Both the position numbers and the translations under genes were made by a program. 64,000 nt of DNA from NCBI RefSeq assembly GCF_029227915.1, contig NC_079882.1, forward strand, positions 21,645,001-21,709,000. The letters are read 5' to 3'. Of this stretch, positions 1 to 11,400 are shown piece by piece. Every line of letters begins with the position of its first letter. Position 1 is the first letter of the stretch. The notes under the pieces were generated by a model, which worked only from the letters and a program-made list of their open reading frames with translations, had not been told where the DNA came from and made no database searches. The stretch comes from Hydractinia symbiolongicarpus (lineage: Eukaryota > Cnidaria > Hydrozoa > Anthoathecata > Hydractiniidae).

Positions 1-1556
1 TTTCAAAACAAAATGCATTTACATTTGTGTGTGCATAACGCACAGCCAGTATAAATTAAAATTCTAGATCAAAGCAAAATCCTAAATACGTGTACCACCT
101 GTGCATTATTATGATGATGATGGGGTAGATTATCCTCATGTATATTCTGCGAATGAAACAAGTTATAAACATGAGAACATTTGACATGATCTATAGGACG
201 CTACATAATCATTTAACAACTTTGAATTCTATAAAACATCTGCGCCTGGTCCATTTTTAATCTGATTGCTGTGTTTTTTTACATTTGCATTTTATTGTAT
301 CTTATATATTAATTCCCTTGCGTGAGTAAAACTGTGAGTCCACGACACGGAAATCACGGGTCACTTTCTTATGACGTGGCCGTACGCTAAAATTTTCCTT
401 AAAAATAAGTAAGTCATCAAATAGGAAAACAGGGGGTCCATTTGTCATTTATTTTCGGCCGTTACGGTTAAAATAATTTAATTTTACCCCCGGTTTACCA
501 TATGTGCAGTATCTCATGGAAACAAGTTGTTTATCAACTGACAAAAGAAAACCGAAGTGAAAAAAGTTGTCTGTTTTTCAAGTTAATACTGAAAAAGTTA
601 TTTCCAACAAAGTTTACTTATCATGAGGTTAGATTAAAGCTTATATGTTTTTTTATATTTTCCATTTTTGTGTTCTGGAACCGAGGTTGTATCGCATTCG
701 AATATGACTGTATTTTGAATCTAAAATGTAAAAAACAAACTGTTGTTGTCGAACGAAATTGATAATGTTGTTGTCAGAAATATTTTTTAAAACGAAGAAA
801 AACGTATGATGATATAACATTACAAAAAGAATTGATTGGAAATGCATCAGACAATTGTAGCTATACATTTTCAATTCGTTCTCTTTGGGATGAAGCGAAA
901 TTTAGTTATCGAAGTAAAAAACCGATTGGACTACTGAGAAAGCGAAAAAAAAGCAGGTGTGTTCTCTAAATTATTTGATAGAGAATTGAATTTGGGTGCA
1001 TAACGATTTTTTAACCGTTTCTTCCAGAGCTAAGCTTTTCCTTGAATATTAAATTTGTTGTTGTGTCTTGAGCACGAAAATATTTTCTTTAAGCATTTAT
1101 TTCGTAAGAAGATACTCTGAAAAATGGATCAGAATTTAGAATATGCCTGAGCTTGATATTTTGAATATGAACATTTGTATGACGCACAAAATTGATTAGA
1201 AGTTAACTTTCTTTATTGTATATCAAACGAACTAAACATTTTTGTGTCCAAGCAATGGTCCGTTACATGTAGTAGAATTGCCATTAGCTAGCTATAGTAA
1301 CTTATAGCATGCTTTATTTTATAAAGGCATTATATATTTTCAGGCCATGGTTATGTTGAGAACATATTGAGAATAATGAGGATAGCAGTTGTCAAAAAAG
1401 TTAAGAACATAGAGGCTGAAACTAAAACACACTATTCTTATAAAAACATAAACTGTAAAAAGTAATTTTTCCGTTGTTACTGTTTTTAACACTACAGACT
1501 GTGTGATTCAGTGTTGATGTCGTTATAATAAACCTAAACCTAAAACCTAAACTTTA
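1..1556. other. Gene-free AT-rich stretch with one interspersed repeat
   Basis: No convincing exon is visible; the short open frames have no recognisable domain. Positions 298-395 match the reverse complement of 46727-46824 almost exactly (listed separately). A short run of CCTAAA-like units lies at 1531-1552, immediately left of a small palindromic element. Confidence 0.5.
298..395 (+). repeat. Interspersed repeat, copy 1 of an inverted pair
   Basis: About 97 bp here is nearly identical (two adjacent differences seen) to the reverse complement of 46727-46824. It includes the stretch GAGTCCACGACACGGAAATC. I found no coding potential, tRNA-like box or target duplication. The family is not recognised; it may be a transposon end or a short interspersed element. 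Confidence 0.75.
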
Positions 1557-1691
1557 GGGGCTATTTCTTTCATACCTGAGATTCAAATCTGTATGCTCCA
1601 ACTGCTCCAACTGCTCCGGTGACCAAAGAAATGATAGTTGGAGCACTTGGAGCATTCAGAACCGATTCTTGAGTGCGACAGAAATAGCCCC
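1557..1691. mobile_element. Small palindromic MITE flanked by TA
   Basis: The ends are inverted repeats (GGGGCTATTTCT at 1557 and its complement ending at 1691), flanked on both sides by TA. Inside, TGCTCCAACTGCTCC is mirrored by an inverted AGTTGGAGCACTTGGAGC, so most of the 135 bp could fold into one hairpin. A TA duplication and short inverted ends suit a non-autonomous Tc1/mariner-type element; the superfamily is inference. Confidence 0.6.
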
Positions 1692-2241
1692 TAAATCAAT
1701 GTTTACATCTGTTACGTTACAATCGTTTGAAATACATTCGATTCTTAAATTCGAAAACGCTGCGTTGTTATCTTCTATGATTTTATGCGTGATTTTCTAG
1801 ATTATAAGTTTGGGTCTGGTAAAGCAAGATGTTCTTTTAATATTTTGGATTAAAATATTTCTGTAGATATACAATATACCAAATGATTCAGGTATTTTAT
1901 TTCTCTTTTTCATGTGTTTTCAACTAATAATTTCTTATATTTTGAGTATAACTTTGGAATGTTTGTCGTATGCAACAGACTGAATAGCTGATTTCGTATG
2001 ACTTAACAAAAATTGGTGGATTTTTTTTTAATGTTTGGTATCCTTTTTTTTCCTGGTGTACTTCAGGAATGGCAAAGCAAGTATATAGTTTTAACGTATT
2101 CCGCTTTTTACGTAACGGTTGTTATACGCCTATGATATTTTTGGACATTTTCCATTTTTATTTCATAAGTTTTTTCATTATTTTTTTGTTGTTGCACACT
2201 TTATTTTTAAATTTTTTGTTTCAGCGTTTAAAGATTGTGAG

Positions 2242-2316
2242 CAACCTCGATCCCAGGGCTTTTTTTCTTGATGCCATACCGTGATAAAAGAGACAAAGAG
2301 CCCGGGGTCGAGGTTG
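2242..2316. mobile_element. 75-bp palindromic element with CAACCTCG ends
   Basis: Begins CAACCTCGATCCCAGGGC and ends with the near-perfect complement (GCCCGGGGTCGAGGTTG). The outermost bases match the ends of the 2.9-kb element at 15284-18185, so this is probably a minimal deletion derivative of that family. It lies just downstream of the stop codon of the minus-strand TPR/ankyrin gene, possibly in its 3' UTR. No clean target duplication is visible. Confidence 0.6.
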
Positions 2317-2433
2317 AAATGTGAGTTTTGAAAATTCAAACTACTGTGTTGTATGTTTTTGTATGGTATCCCTTACATCGATTTAATGAGAGATTCAGTG
2401 GATTCTTCCACGGGAATTCAACTAGTTTAATCT

Positions 2434-5400
2434 TTAAATCTGGAGTGGAAAATTTTTTTTAAAAAATCCACTCACTACTATTAAATCTTCTTTAACTTTA
2501 TTTATGCTTGAGTTTTCGAGTAGTTCTTCAAGATCTTCAATTTCATTATGCGATTTAAAAACAACCAGGGCTTTTACATAAAAGCATTCGTTTCTTTTTT
2601 CTTCGTCGTCACTATTTTCAGCAAGCAGGGACATTCCTCCAAGAACAATCTCAAATTCTTTCTTCTCAATGGATTTTAACAGCCAATCCACATCGAGCTA
2701 AGATAGAGCAATGTTCATATCGATAAATAAAATAAAGCTGCTGTAAAGGCCTAAATACAAAGAATTCAGGAAATAAGAAATGTTGAATCAATTTTACTAA
2801 ACACATACCATAGACAACAATGTTTCTTTCATAACTTCATTGTCCACAAAACGCGATCTGTTAAGCAAACCTAAGCATTCTTCTACTTGCCCTAACTTTA
2901 AAAAAGATACGGCAGCCAAAGTGCACATTTTGCATTCATACTTTCCGTACTTTGCGTCAACTGAAAGCTGTTTAGCAGTCATTAGAAACAAGTCTTTGGC
3001 CGCATGCCAATGTCCCTTCGCGAATGCTAGATCTGCTTCTTTTCTCAAATGAATCAGTTCTGATGGAAAAGTCCCCTGTGTATATTGAATATTTATTAAA
3101 AAATCAGAAGTCAAACAACTGAATTAAAATTGAAAAAAGGTCCTAATACAAGAGGGTTGTTATATAAAGTAATGAGGGGAAAAGGGGAGGAGGTGGAGAG
3201 GTATCATCGAACTGATTATCTTTCTCCCATCATTATGCTGAGCACATAATACGTGCACACTAATAGAAAACATTTTCTTAAAATCATTTTTAAAGTTTTT
3301 TAAAAATCTACTTGCCATGGTAAAACATTCCATCCTTGCATCACCAATTGTTAAATACTGCAAGGCCTTTTTTCCATTTTTGTTAAAAATGTCTTGCTCT
3401 ATATTAGCACGTAGCAACATGTTGATCAATGTGATCTTGATATCACAACATTCTCCAGCACAACATAAATGTAAAGCAGTATTGTCATTTTGGTCGCATG
3501 AAGAGATTTTAGTTTCCATCTGAAGAAAGTGCTCCATAATGTTTACGTTCCCTAAAAAGCAACCAATGCATATACAATTTTGTATGTGCACAAAAATATG
3601 TTCTTAAACTTTAGTTTTTCCTAGTGTCCTACCTGTATCAAGGACAATCTCTGTACATGTCAAGATTGGTGGACAAGCTTTGATTGCGAATTCGGCATTA
3701 AAACAGCCCCATAATGTATTAAGATAGCACAAATCTCAAAGAGTTCTTTATGTAATGCATACTGGAGAACTGACAAGTTATTGCAGACCTTGTTGACATC
3801 AGAACCGTGATTTATGAGATACTCAAACAACCTTTTTTGTATCCCGTTCTCTAAGCCAGATTGTAATGAGTAGGGTCTCGTGTCTACCGCTTTGCTATTA
3901 GATGCAATGATTTTATCCAGAATTTTCCAAAATGTACTAGTGTTTTCATCATAGATGTTTTTTAAGGCTTTAGAAAGATCAGCGGAAGATACTGTGGATG
4001 GGATCTCGTCTCGTAATCCTAAAATTGCAATATGAACCTTCATGAGAAATCATTTTGTAGACAAAAAAACTGTGAAGAAAGCATAAAGCAATGCAGTGTA
4101 GAAAATAAAAAAAATGATTATTATATAACTCCTTGATTACTTGTAATTAAATGATTGTGATTTATTCCTAAAACGGCACCCCTTATTGAGTACAAATCAA
4201 TCCATAAATTCATAAGAAGATCAAGTCACAAATGTGTTAAAATGGAGAAAATGAATTTTAATATGCAAACGCTTTTGCTCGTTTTTTTCTCTCTGCAACG
4301 CAAGACAGAACTGCCCCAACTGTGAAAAATATTAACATATTTTATTATAAACTATTTATCTTATTTTTTGTTTTGTGTTTTAGACCTAAAGATGATCAAA
4401 TTATAAATCAAAATACATTGCAAGGAAAAAGGTTATGTTTTAACTAACATGTTTCCACTCATGTTCGTCTACAAGATTAAAATTAATATATGGTTTACAC
4501 TTAATGTTAATAATGCATTAAACGTACCAAATTTTTCTTTCATTTTGAGTATTTCCACAATAAATAATACTTTGTCTTTTGAAGTTTTCTGAAGACCTTC
4601 AAAATACGTTGACATACTTATCTTGTAGTTTTTCAATTCTGTGTAGGCAAGGCCGAGTCTAAAATACCCCTACAAAAAGAGAGTCAAGTCAATTGACAAA
4701 AACATAAAATGGCAATGATATAAAATTAAAATTCACCTTGTTCCACTGCGGATCTAATCGAATACATTCTGTGGCAAAATCCTTGGCATCATTCCATTTA
4801 TGTAGTTTCAAACTCACTAGTGACATATTTGATGTTAAATTTCTTTTCATTTCAACTTCAGTTTCGACTGTTATTTCAAAAGATATTTTGTAAGATAAAA
4901 GAGATAAACAAAGCCGTCCTTGTTGAAGAAAAGTTCCTGCGATATCTTTCCATATAATATTCGATCTCTAAAAGATTTGTTAATATTAGTACAACATAAC
5001 TATAACATTCTAACCCTCATATGAACAACTAATTTAAAGGGATTACAATATGTTGTTACCTTTGCGTTAGTTGCATCTTCATTAAACGCAGATTTAATGG
5101 TGTTAAAAGCACTTTTATAGTCTTCAAGCTCTAATTTTTCGATCTGAGAAAAGTTAGTCCAGTCATTACAGCAAAGTGATAGTGATAAGCTATTCTCAAA
5201 GAAAAACCATCCTCTATCGAACTCTTTAGATTGCATATAATCAGAGCAACTTCTATACCAGCTAGTAAAAAGTTCTTTCTAAAAATGGATTAATTAAATA
5301 CTTATTTTCCAGTTTCCTGAATACTCCTTCAAAACAATTGTTCTATTTATCAATTGTTGCCTAAAAAGACATTTTTTAAACACTGTATACTGACATAAAC

Positions 5401-7218
5401 AGAGTATGTCTTAAAGAGTTAATGAAACAAACCTTTTCTTGATTTACTTCAAAATTATTTTCTAATTTGTAACCACGAAGAGCTGCAAGATGTAAAGCCA
5501 ATCGAATGAACGTTTTTTTTTCCATTTCCAACATATTGGTTAATACACTTACTATCTCAAATGAGATTAGGGCTTGCTGACGTAATGCTCTACTAAACTC
5601 TTCCAACCCAAGATCAAACCATTTCTTTTGAGCTTGCTATAACATACAATAATATGTCTATGAATCTATGTTATAATACCCCTAGACGTCTGTCTGTCAC
5701 GCAAAATTATTATTACTATTATTTACCCAGAATAACCTCTTCAGTTTCTTCAATAAGGGTCCTGCGAAAGGGGTCCTAGTACATTTAAATCTCCCATTTA
5801 AATTACGGAAGGCATGCAAGCACAGCAACCGCTCAACTAGAGAAGCGCCTAAGATATCAATCCTATTCTCATGCTGAACGTGAACGGATCGATTCACACT
5901 TTTATAGTCTCTAGTATGACTCGGTCGGGATTTAAACCCAAGTCCTTCCGCACTGAAGGCGAACGCTCTACCACAAGGCCACCAGTCGGTGGTCTTATGG
6001 TAGAGTGGTAAATGATAACCGCAGTAGCGAGACACATGAAATGCGGTTAATAAAGGATGGGAAAAACCGTGTATTTATCCACGGGACACTGATTAGTTCA
6101 TACAATATGCACCAATGTTTTATACTGGCAGATTTGCGATAAAATTTAAGTATTGAAAATTTAATCATCAGAATAAATAATATAAAAAAAGGCTTATCAG
6201 CTGTTTATCCACATTGTCTATAGATAGTCATAACGTAAGGACAGAACGTAGTAGACTGGGTTTATTATATCCAGCTAGTTTATTTTATAATACTGCTGCT
6301 GTGTTTTAAGAAACATACGCTTAAGTTATCTTTTCAGCACTTGATTTATTTAGTTTTACACTTTATAAACTTTAGTTTACTGTTTTTTTCGCTTTATTTT
6401 CGTTATGTTTGGAAGTCTATTTATACTGACCACATGATAAAAAATAACTACTAACAAGTGACAAAGAAACCTAAACTTTATAAAACACTGTGCTTTGGGT
6501 ATAAATAATTTGTAGCGCTACCTTCATAATACTTGTATCGATTCTATGTACATGAAGATTCATAAATGAATGAAAAAATTCATCAATGGATAGTGTGATT
6601 CGTGCCTCCATACAATCATACCAAAACAAGTAAATAGACTTCAATCCAATAGGTAGGTGAGGCTGATACATATTTGACTGTTCTTCCATCATGTTTAACA
6701 TCATGCCCAAACCTGATTTTGTTAATGTATGGGGAAAACATTTTTCCATCAAAAACTTGTAGAATACTTCCACGAATTTCCCAGAATTCTTAAAAAAATA
6801 CACAACAATATTTAGCAACATCCTGCTATATTTACTGTATTTAATTTAGCAGAAAATATTTTTGTTTGAAGTGGCAATAAAACATTACCGTCAAAAATAT
6901 CAGAAGGGAAAAGTAAAGAAATCACACTAAAAGACATACATAATTCTGAAGTATTGAAACAGCTTTTTGCATATTGTAATACAGTGCACATCGAAACATA
7001 TCTACGGCCGCTAAATTCATTGAATTTTCTTCTTTAGTCATGTATGCTAACATTAGTGAAGTATAAAATTCACATGTTTCGTCGTCATGGTTACCCTTTT
7101 GGCTAAACCGTGGATTAATCAAACCCAGTCCTTTTTTACTTAATGTGATGCATTGGTCAAGGTTTCCATTCTCATAATTATGATAAGCGAGTTTGATGAT
7201 GTTTTTCAGTTCATCCAT
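2434..7218 (-). CDS. TPR and ankyrin-repeat protein (TRANK1-like N-terminal architecture), ten exons, one apparent frameshift
   Basis: Ten minus-strand exons: 7218-6940, 6788-6522, 5636-5433, 5278-5060, 4967-4737, 4669-4528, 4018-3633, 3551-3316, 3075-2809 and 2697-2434 (stop TAA), about 832 codons. Junctions have GT-AG sites except after exon 8 (GC-AG, GCAAGT donor), and phases agree except in exon 7. TPR-type helical pairs occupy roughly residues 1-447; the clearest spans the exon 5/6 junction (DPQWNK then GYFRLGLAYTELKNY). Exons 7 and 8 carry ankyrin repeats (LFEYLINHGSDVN; NDNTALHLC). Exons 9-10 return to TPR-like helices. Exon 7 is one base short: its ankyrin frame meets a TGA, while the +1 frame stays open and joins exon 8 in phase, so a base is missing near the AAAA run at 3700-3703. 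TPR-ankyrin-TPR order recalls vertebrate TRANK1, but no helicase part follows. Such repeats bind proteins; no enzyme activity is implied. The start is the first ATG after an upstream stop; an earlier exon is possible. Confidence 0.8.
3633..4018 (-). other. Exon 7 of the TPR/ankyrin gene, with a one-base frame slip
   Basis: Exon 6 ends in phase 1 and exon 8 begins needing two bases, so the exon between must have a length divisible by three. This one is 386 bp, one short. The ankyrin frame (LIHYGA motif) reads into TGA; from about 3703 the next frame is open to the donor at 3632 and joins exon 8 cleanly. Either an assembly error in the homopolymer, a real null allele, or a mis-called boundary. 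Confidence 0.75.
5640..6098 (-). repeat. Hairpin-head repeat, split by a tRNA-type SINE, inside an intron
   Basis: Read on the minus strand, the head (TCCCGTGGATAAATACACGG) and following segment (CCGCATTTCATG, CTCGCTACTGCGG) align with the repeat copy at 19678-19820. The tail at 5640-5700 (TTTTGCGTGACAGACAGACG then TATTATAACATAG) matches that copy's tail. The two halves are separated by a SINE at about 5701-6000. The whole lies in the intron between exons 2 and 3 of the TPR/ankyrin gene. Confidence 0.75.
5701..6000 (-). mobile_element. tRNA-derived SINE with AAT-rich tail
   Basis: On the minus strand it has a tRNA-like head: an A-box-like GTGGTAGAGCGTTCG and, about 35 bases on, a B-box-like GGGTTTAAATCC. 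An unrelated body of about 200 bp follows, then a tail of AAT/AATAGT units. Pol III promoter boxes plus a simple-repeat tail are the standard SINE layout. It interrupts an older hairpin-head repeat. The parent tRNA was not assigned and no target duplication is clear. Confidence 0.7.
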
Positions 7219-9640
7219 TTCTACAAAATTCCATTACAGCAATTTTTATAATAATATAAGCAAAATGCTCTCTCAAAAATAGTAATCACCTAACTCTTAA
7301 ATACATAAACTAAAGATCAATCCACTTACCATTCTTATGTTTTAATTACTGCTAAATGCAAAATTAATCTACGATTTTCGAATTTCAAACTTTCTTCTCA
7401 TGCAATATAAGTAAATCTTTTTTCATGATTTTCTTTACAGGTAGCAATGATAGTTTTACCACAGGTTAAGTAATCTGCGCCATCATAAACTTGTCTTCTT
7501 CTACAATTTTAACCAATAACATTTCTATCACTGTAAAATACATGAAAAATATAGAAATTTTCGCGTCAGTAGTTTCATGCATCGTGGATTTGCCGTTACT
7601 TAGCACTACACAAACTACCCCTGATTTGTGCAATTCACGTAAGGAAAGATTGCTTTGTTCATGCAACGATGGATTCCTCTTAGCATGATGTGGTTTTTTA
7701 CATATAGTGTCACTCAAACTGGAAAAATAAACAAACTTCCCTTGCCGTTGTTTAGGATGTTCTTATCCCTTATGCAAATAAATGTTGCACATCATTACTT
7801 TGCATGAACTAATTAGTCAGGCAAAAACCTCATGTCTCCAAGTATGTATGACATAACAAAAATCTTAATCAGGTGCAGAAACTAACATTTTTTGTCAGAA
7901 AGAAATACAATAAATTAAAAACTAAAACAAACAAAAAAAAAAGACAAACACACATAAAACTAAAATTTCAGAACATAATACGACCCAGACTGTTTTCAAA
8001 ATGTATCCAAAGTAGACATGTTGAAATAGTTACAACAAGATATAATTTCAGGATGGAAAGCTCTAATGTTCTAGTCATGGTTGACTATAACGTATTGGTT
8101 GTTACAGTCATGTAGAGATTGTACCCTCAAAAAAGTAAAAAAATACACATTTTTCTTTTTACTATGCAACGTTTTATTTAAAGTTTATATTCTCTGAGCT
8201 TCTAAATTATCAAACTATTTTGTCTGCACAATCAGGGCATCAACTTAAATGTTGACCCATACTTTTCTGACATTCCTGAAATTTTACTGCTTTTTTAGAA
8301 CAAAATATTGATAGTTTTTAGCTAAAAATCTTGAAATATTTAGGGGAAAATCTTTTTCCAATTCCAACATTTTTCAATTTTATTTCTTACTTTTTTCTAA
8401 AGTTTTTTCTAAAGCCGATGAACTAGCTGACTGACTAAAAAAAGCAATAAGAAAAAAACAAAGGATCAAACAATTACGAACTGATTCCTGATTATTTTTC
8501 TGACATTTCATAAAAAGACCGAATTTTTTTAACACTTTGCCTATATATTACTAAAATTCTTAACAACTGCTCTCATTCTTGACATTTGTGACAGAGTAAA
8601 CACCTTGACCACTAGAACTGGAATAATTGGTATTGAACTGTTGCAAGATCCCTCTCATTGCAAGGATACTTTGCAAGATCAAGGTGAGTGAACTAAACGA
8701 CCTTATAGAGATTATCAGCATGCACCAGTTATAAATAAAACTGTACATTCTATTTACATTTCTATAGTTTATCTTTTCGTAACCGCATTTAGTATATTAT
8801 TTAGTCAGAAAATCAACTATAATCAACTGGTTGTATTTGCTATTAACAGAACCTATCTTTGTTCCATGTTTTTTTAAACTTTTGCTTCGGTTAGGCCCTG
8901 AAACATTAATAAATCACAGGCCATAAACAAGTAGCAGAAAATAACCGAAGGGATTCATACGAAAAAAATGTCAAGTTATTGTCAAGTTGCGACTTTTTGT
9001 GTTTATAAATAAGACTCCAAAAAATTCCTCCTATTTTTGTAGGTTTTCCATTATTTACTTTTACTGAATAGTCAAACATTTTGGAGTCGATATAAATTAT
9101 CGATATCAATCGCCTGTTTCTCATACATGGAACAAATTCATTATACAACTTTAGAGAATTTTTTCGACTAGTTCAATTCGTAAACTTTTGGTCTTCGTCA
9201 TCTTCGTCATCTTCGTCATCGTTAATGAGTTTTTTCGAAGTTGCGTCAGTGTTACATGCTTTTACGCAATTCCTTCACAGTTCGACCTATAGCAGGAAAT
9301 CTTCGCGGTGAAAGTCACAGATTTAATAGCATTGATGATACGCCTTTACAAAAACGCAGAAAATCAGCACTTTGAATTCATCATTGAACTAATTAAACAG
9401 CTATTTTTATAGCCACACATCTTAAAAACGTTATTTTGGTATTTGGTATATATAATTTATATATAGTTAAAAGAAGATAAAGGTAAGGTAACCTTATATT
9501 ATTGTCAGTTATAGCGAAAATATTTCCAGTCAACTTTTAGACCAAAAGTTTGTTGTGCACACTCAGTGTGTGCCATAATAATGCTTTTAAAGACTTGTGC
9601 CTATAAGAATAACATTTTGACAGTTTTTATTGTTCTTGCC
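7219..9640. other. No gene recognised
   Basis: AT-rich, with many stops in all frames. Several open frames of 60-80 codons occur, none with a recognisable domain or a convincing signal peptide. A short (CTTCGTCAT) repeat of about three units lies near 9190-9222. The 5' regulatory region of the minus-strand TPR/ankyrin gene should lie just above 7218; no motif there stands out. Confidence 0.4.
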
Positions 9641-9651
9641 TGGGAATAGTT

Positions 9652-10815
9652 TCATTCAATGACCAAGTTCTTTGCGCCGTGGCTGCTTTTCTTTATTTCA
9701 GTTCTCAAGGATGATTTCTTTGTTTGATTCTTATTGTATCTGTACTTTTCACGTACATCTTTAGCATACGAAAAACTGCGTACTCTGACAAACAATAACA
9801 GCACACTGTCAAGAATGTTAAATGCAACTTCTTTTCCAACTTCAAACTCTGAATTGTAACAAATATTTTTAAAACTTGAAATCACAAAATAATCTCGCAA
9901 CATTTCAAATACCCAATGTCTTGCTATTAATTGATGTAACAAATGATTTGGTGTGTTTTCGAAATATTTTTTTCACATGAATATTTATTTTTTGGGTATC
10001 TGAACTTGTTTTCCATAATCCTCCTCCATCTCTTATTTCGATGTATCTTCGGGAACTTTCTGAATCAACTTTAGAAGCTATTAAAAATGACAAGTATTGT
10101 TTTTGAAACATGTTGTTATGTGTTGAACATTTGTACTCCTTGTAAAGCTTGTGAATAATAAAACCTGGCACGTATTGTAGGACTTTAATTTCTTTTCTGA
10201 AAGATTTGAAGCAGTAGTTGCAGTTGTGCTCTCATTGGAGAATGGAATAACATTGTTGTCATCAAAAAGATGTAGTTACATGAAATTAGCAACTTCGGTT
10301 AACAAAATATTTGTAAAAGTGATATCTTTAAACTTTATAAGGAGACAAATTTTCAGAGAGATCATAGTATTAAGTATAAAAACTTTCAGCATTTCCATTA
10401 TATTCTTCTATGATATTTTTGAAGTGATTCCAAAGTTGAATGGAATTGTCTGAGTTGAAAAAAAAAAAAATCGATGTAAATTTTTCCCCAACTTCTTTTG
10501 CAAGCACATGTCGTTTGAGCATTTAATAGCACAGTTTTTCACTATCTTATTAAGTTGAAGCGGGTGGATCTTTTTGAGAATGTTTTCTTCCTGTTGATTT
10601 AACTGCGATGCAGAAGGGGTAACTTAAAGTGGTGCTATGATGGTGTGCTTTGTTTTTTTGTGTCTTGTGTGTCCTCGTTGTGTTTTACAAACTTCATAAC
10701 TTAAGTTACATTTAAAACTTTTTTCTAATGTCTCTTTAATCAAAAGGGAATCTAATTCTTTATCAATTTCAAAATCTTCACCTAAAAAACCACCAATAAG
10801 CAAGTAATACAAGTC
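9652..10815 (-). pseudogene. Degraded zinc-finger multicopy gene, possibly transposon-derived
   Basis: Minus-strand fragments in order: 10812-10624 with a C2H2-like finger (FKCNLSYEVC then HTRHKKTKH); a region with many stops; 10171-9905 with a segment beginning VPGFIIHKLYKEYKC; and 9942-9652 ending VRVRSFSYAKDVREKY followed by a basic SSLRTEIKKSS tail. The fragments shift frame relative to each other and contain stops, so no full protein can be read. A finger at the front and this LFVRVRSFSYAKD/SLR tail resemble, from memory, a repeated gene family in cnidarian genomes; I cannot name it. Dead copy. Confidence 0.5.
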
Positions 10816-11400
10816 GCCTGAGTCTTCCCTTGGAACGACCCGAAATTTCCATCTTTTTTTCTTATGATTATATTGTGATGGTCACAGGTCAATACGCTCC
10901 GAAATAATGAATCAAAAAAAAAAGTTAAAGATCAAAATAGCATAAAATGTTGAACAACATGTGACAAACATATTTTTATTATTTTATACTAGCCACTGAA
11001 CGTGCTTAACAAATTGATATTTACTTTGTGAGTGAAGATACAGAAAGCAAAGAAAGATTCGTGAATAAAGATGAAGCCACCATATTGCGCATTTCATTTG
11101 TTGTTGAATGCTTCCGGTCTATATATTTATTCAAATTTGGCGCCATCTCATAATAAAAAAATTATCGTTCGAAGCTCGTTGGTTGTTGTAGAAAAGAGAC
11201 TCAGAACATGAAAAAAATATTGTTCCCATCAGAAAATACAAATCGCCGCTCTTTCGTCCTGCAAAATATTTGACTTTCTGTGTTGGTGACGGCTTTAATA
11301 TTTACACCAGTTCTGCTGGTGTAAGCTGCCCATCTGACTGGACAAAAATTTCTGGTGTATTTCCCTGGTGTATTTCTCTGTTGTAGGCAACTGGTGTAAA

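Noticed and set aside
1531-1552. CCTAAA-type units as interstitial telomere repeat
   Set aside because: Only a few irregular units; animal telomere repeat is TTAGGG, and the spacing here is not regular.
5697-6035. 112-codon minus-strand frame
   Set aside because: Lies across the tRNA-derived SINE and hairpin repeat; not part of the host gene's exons.
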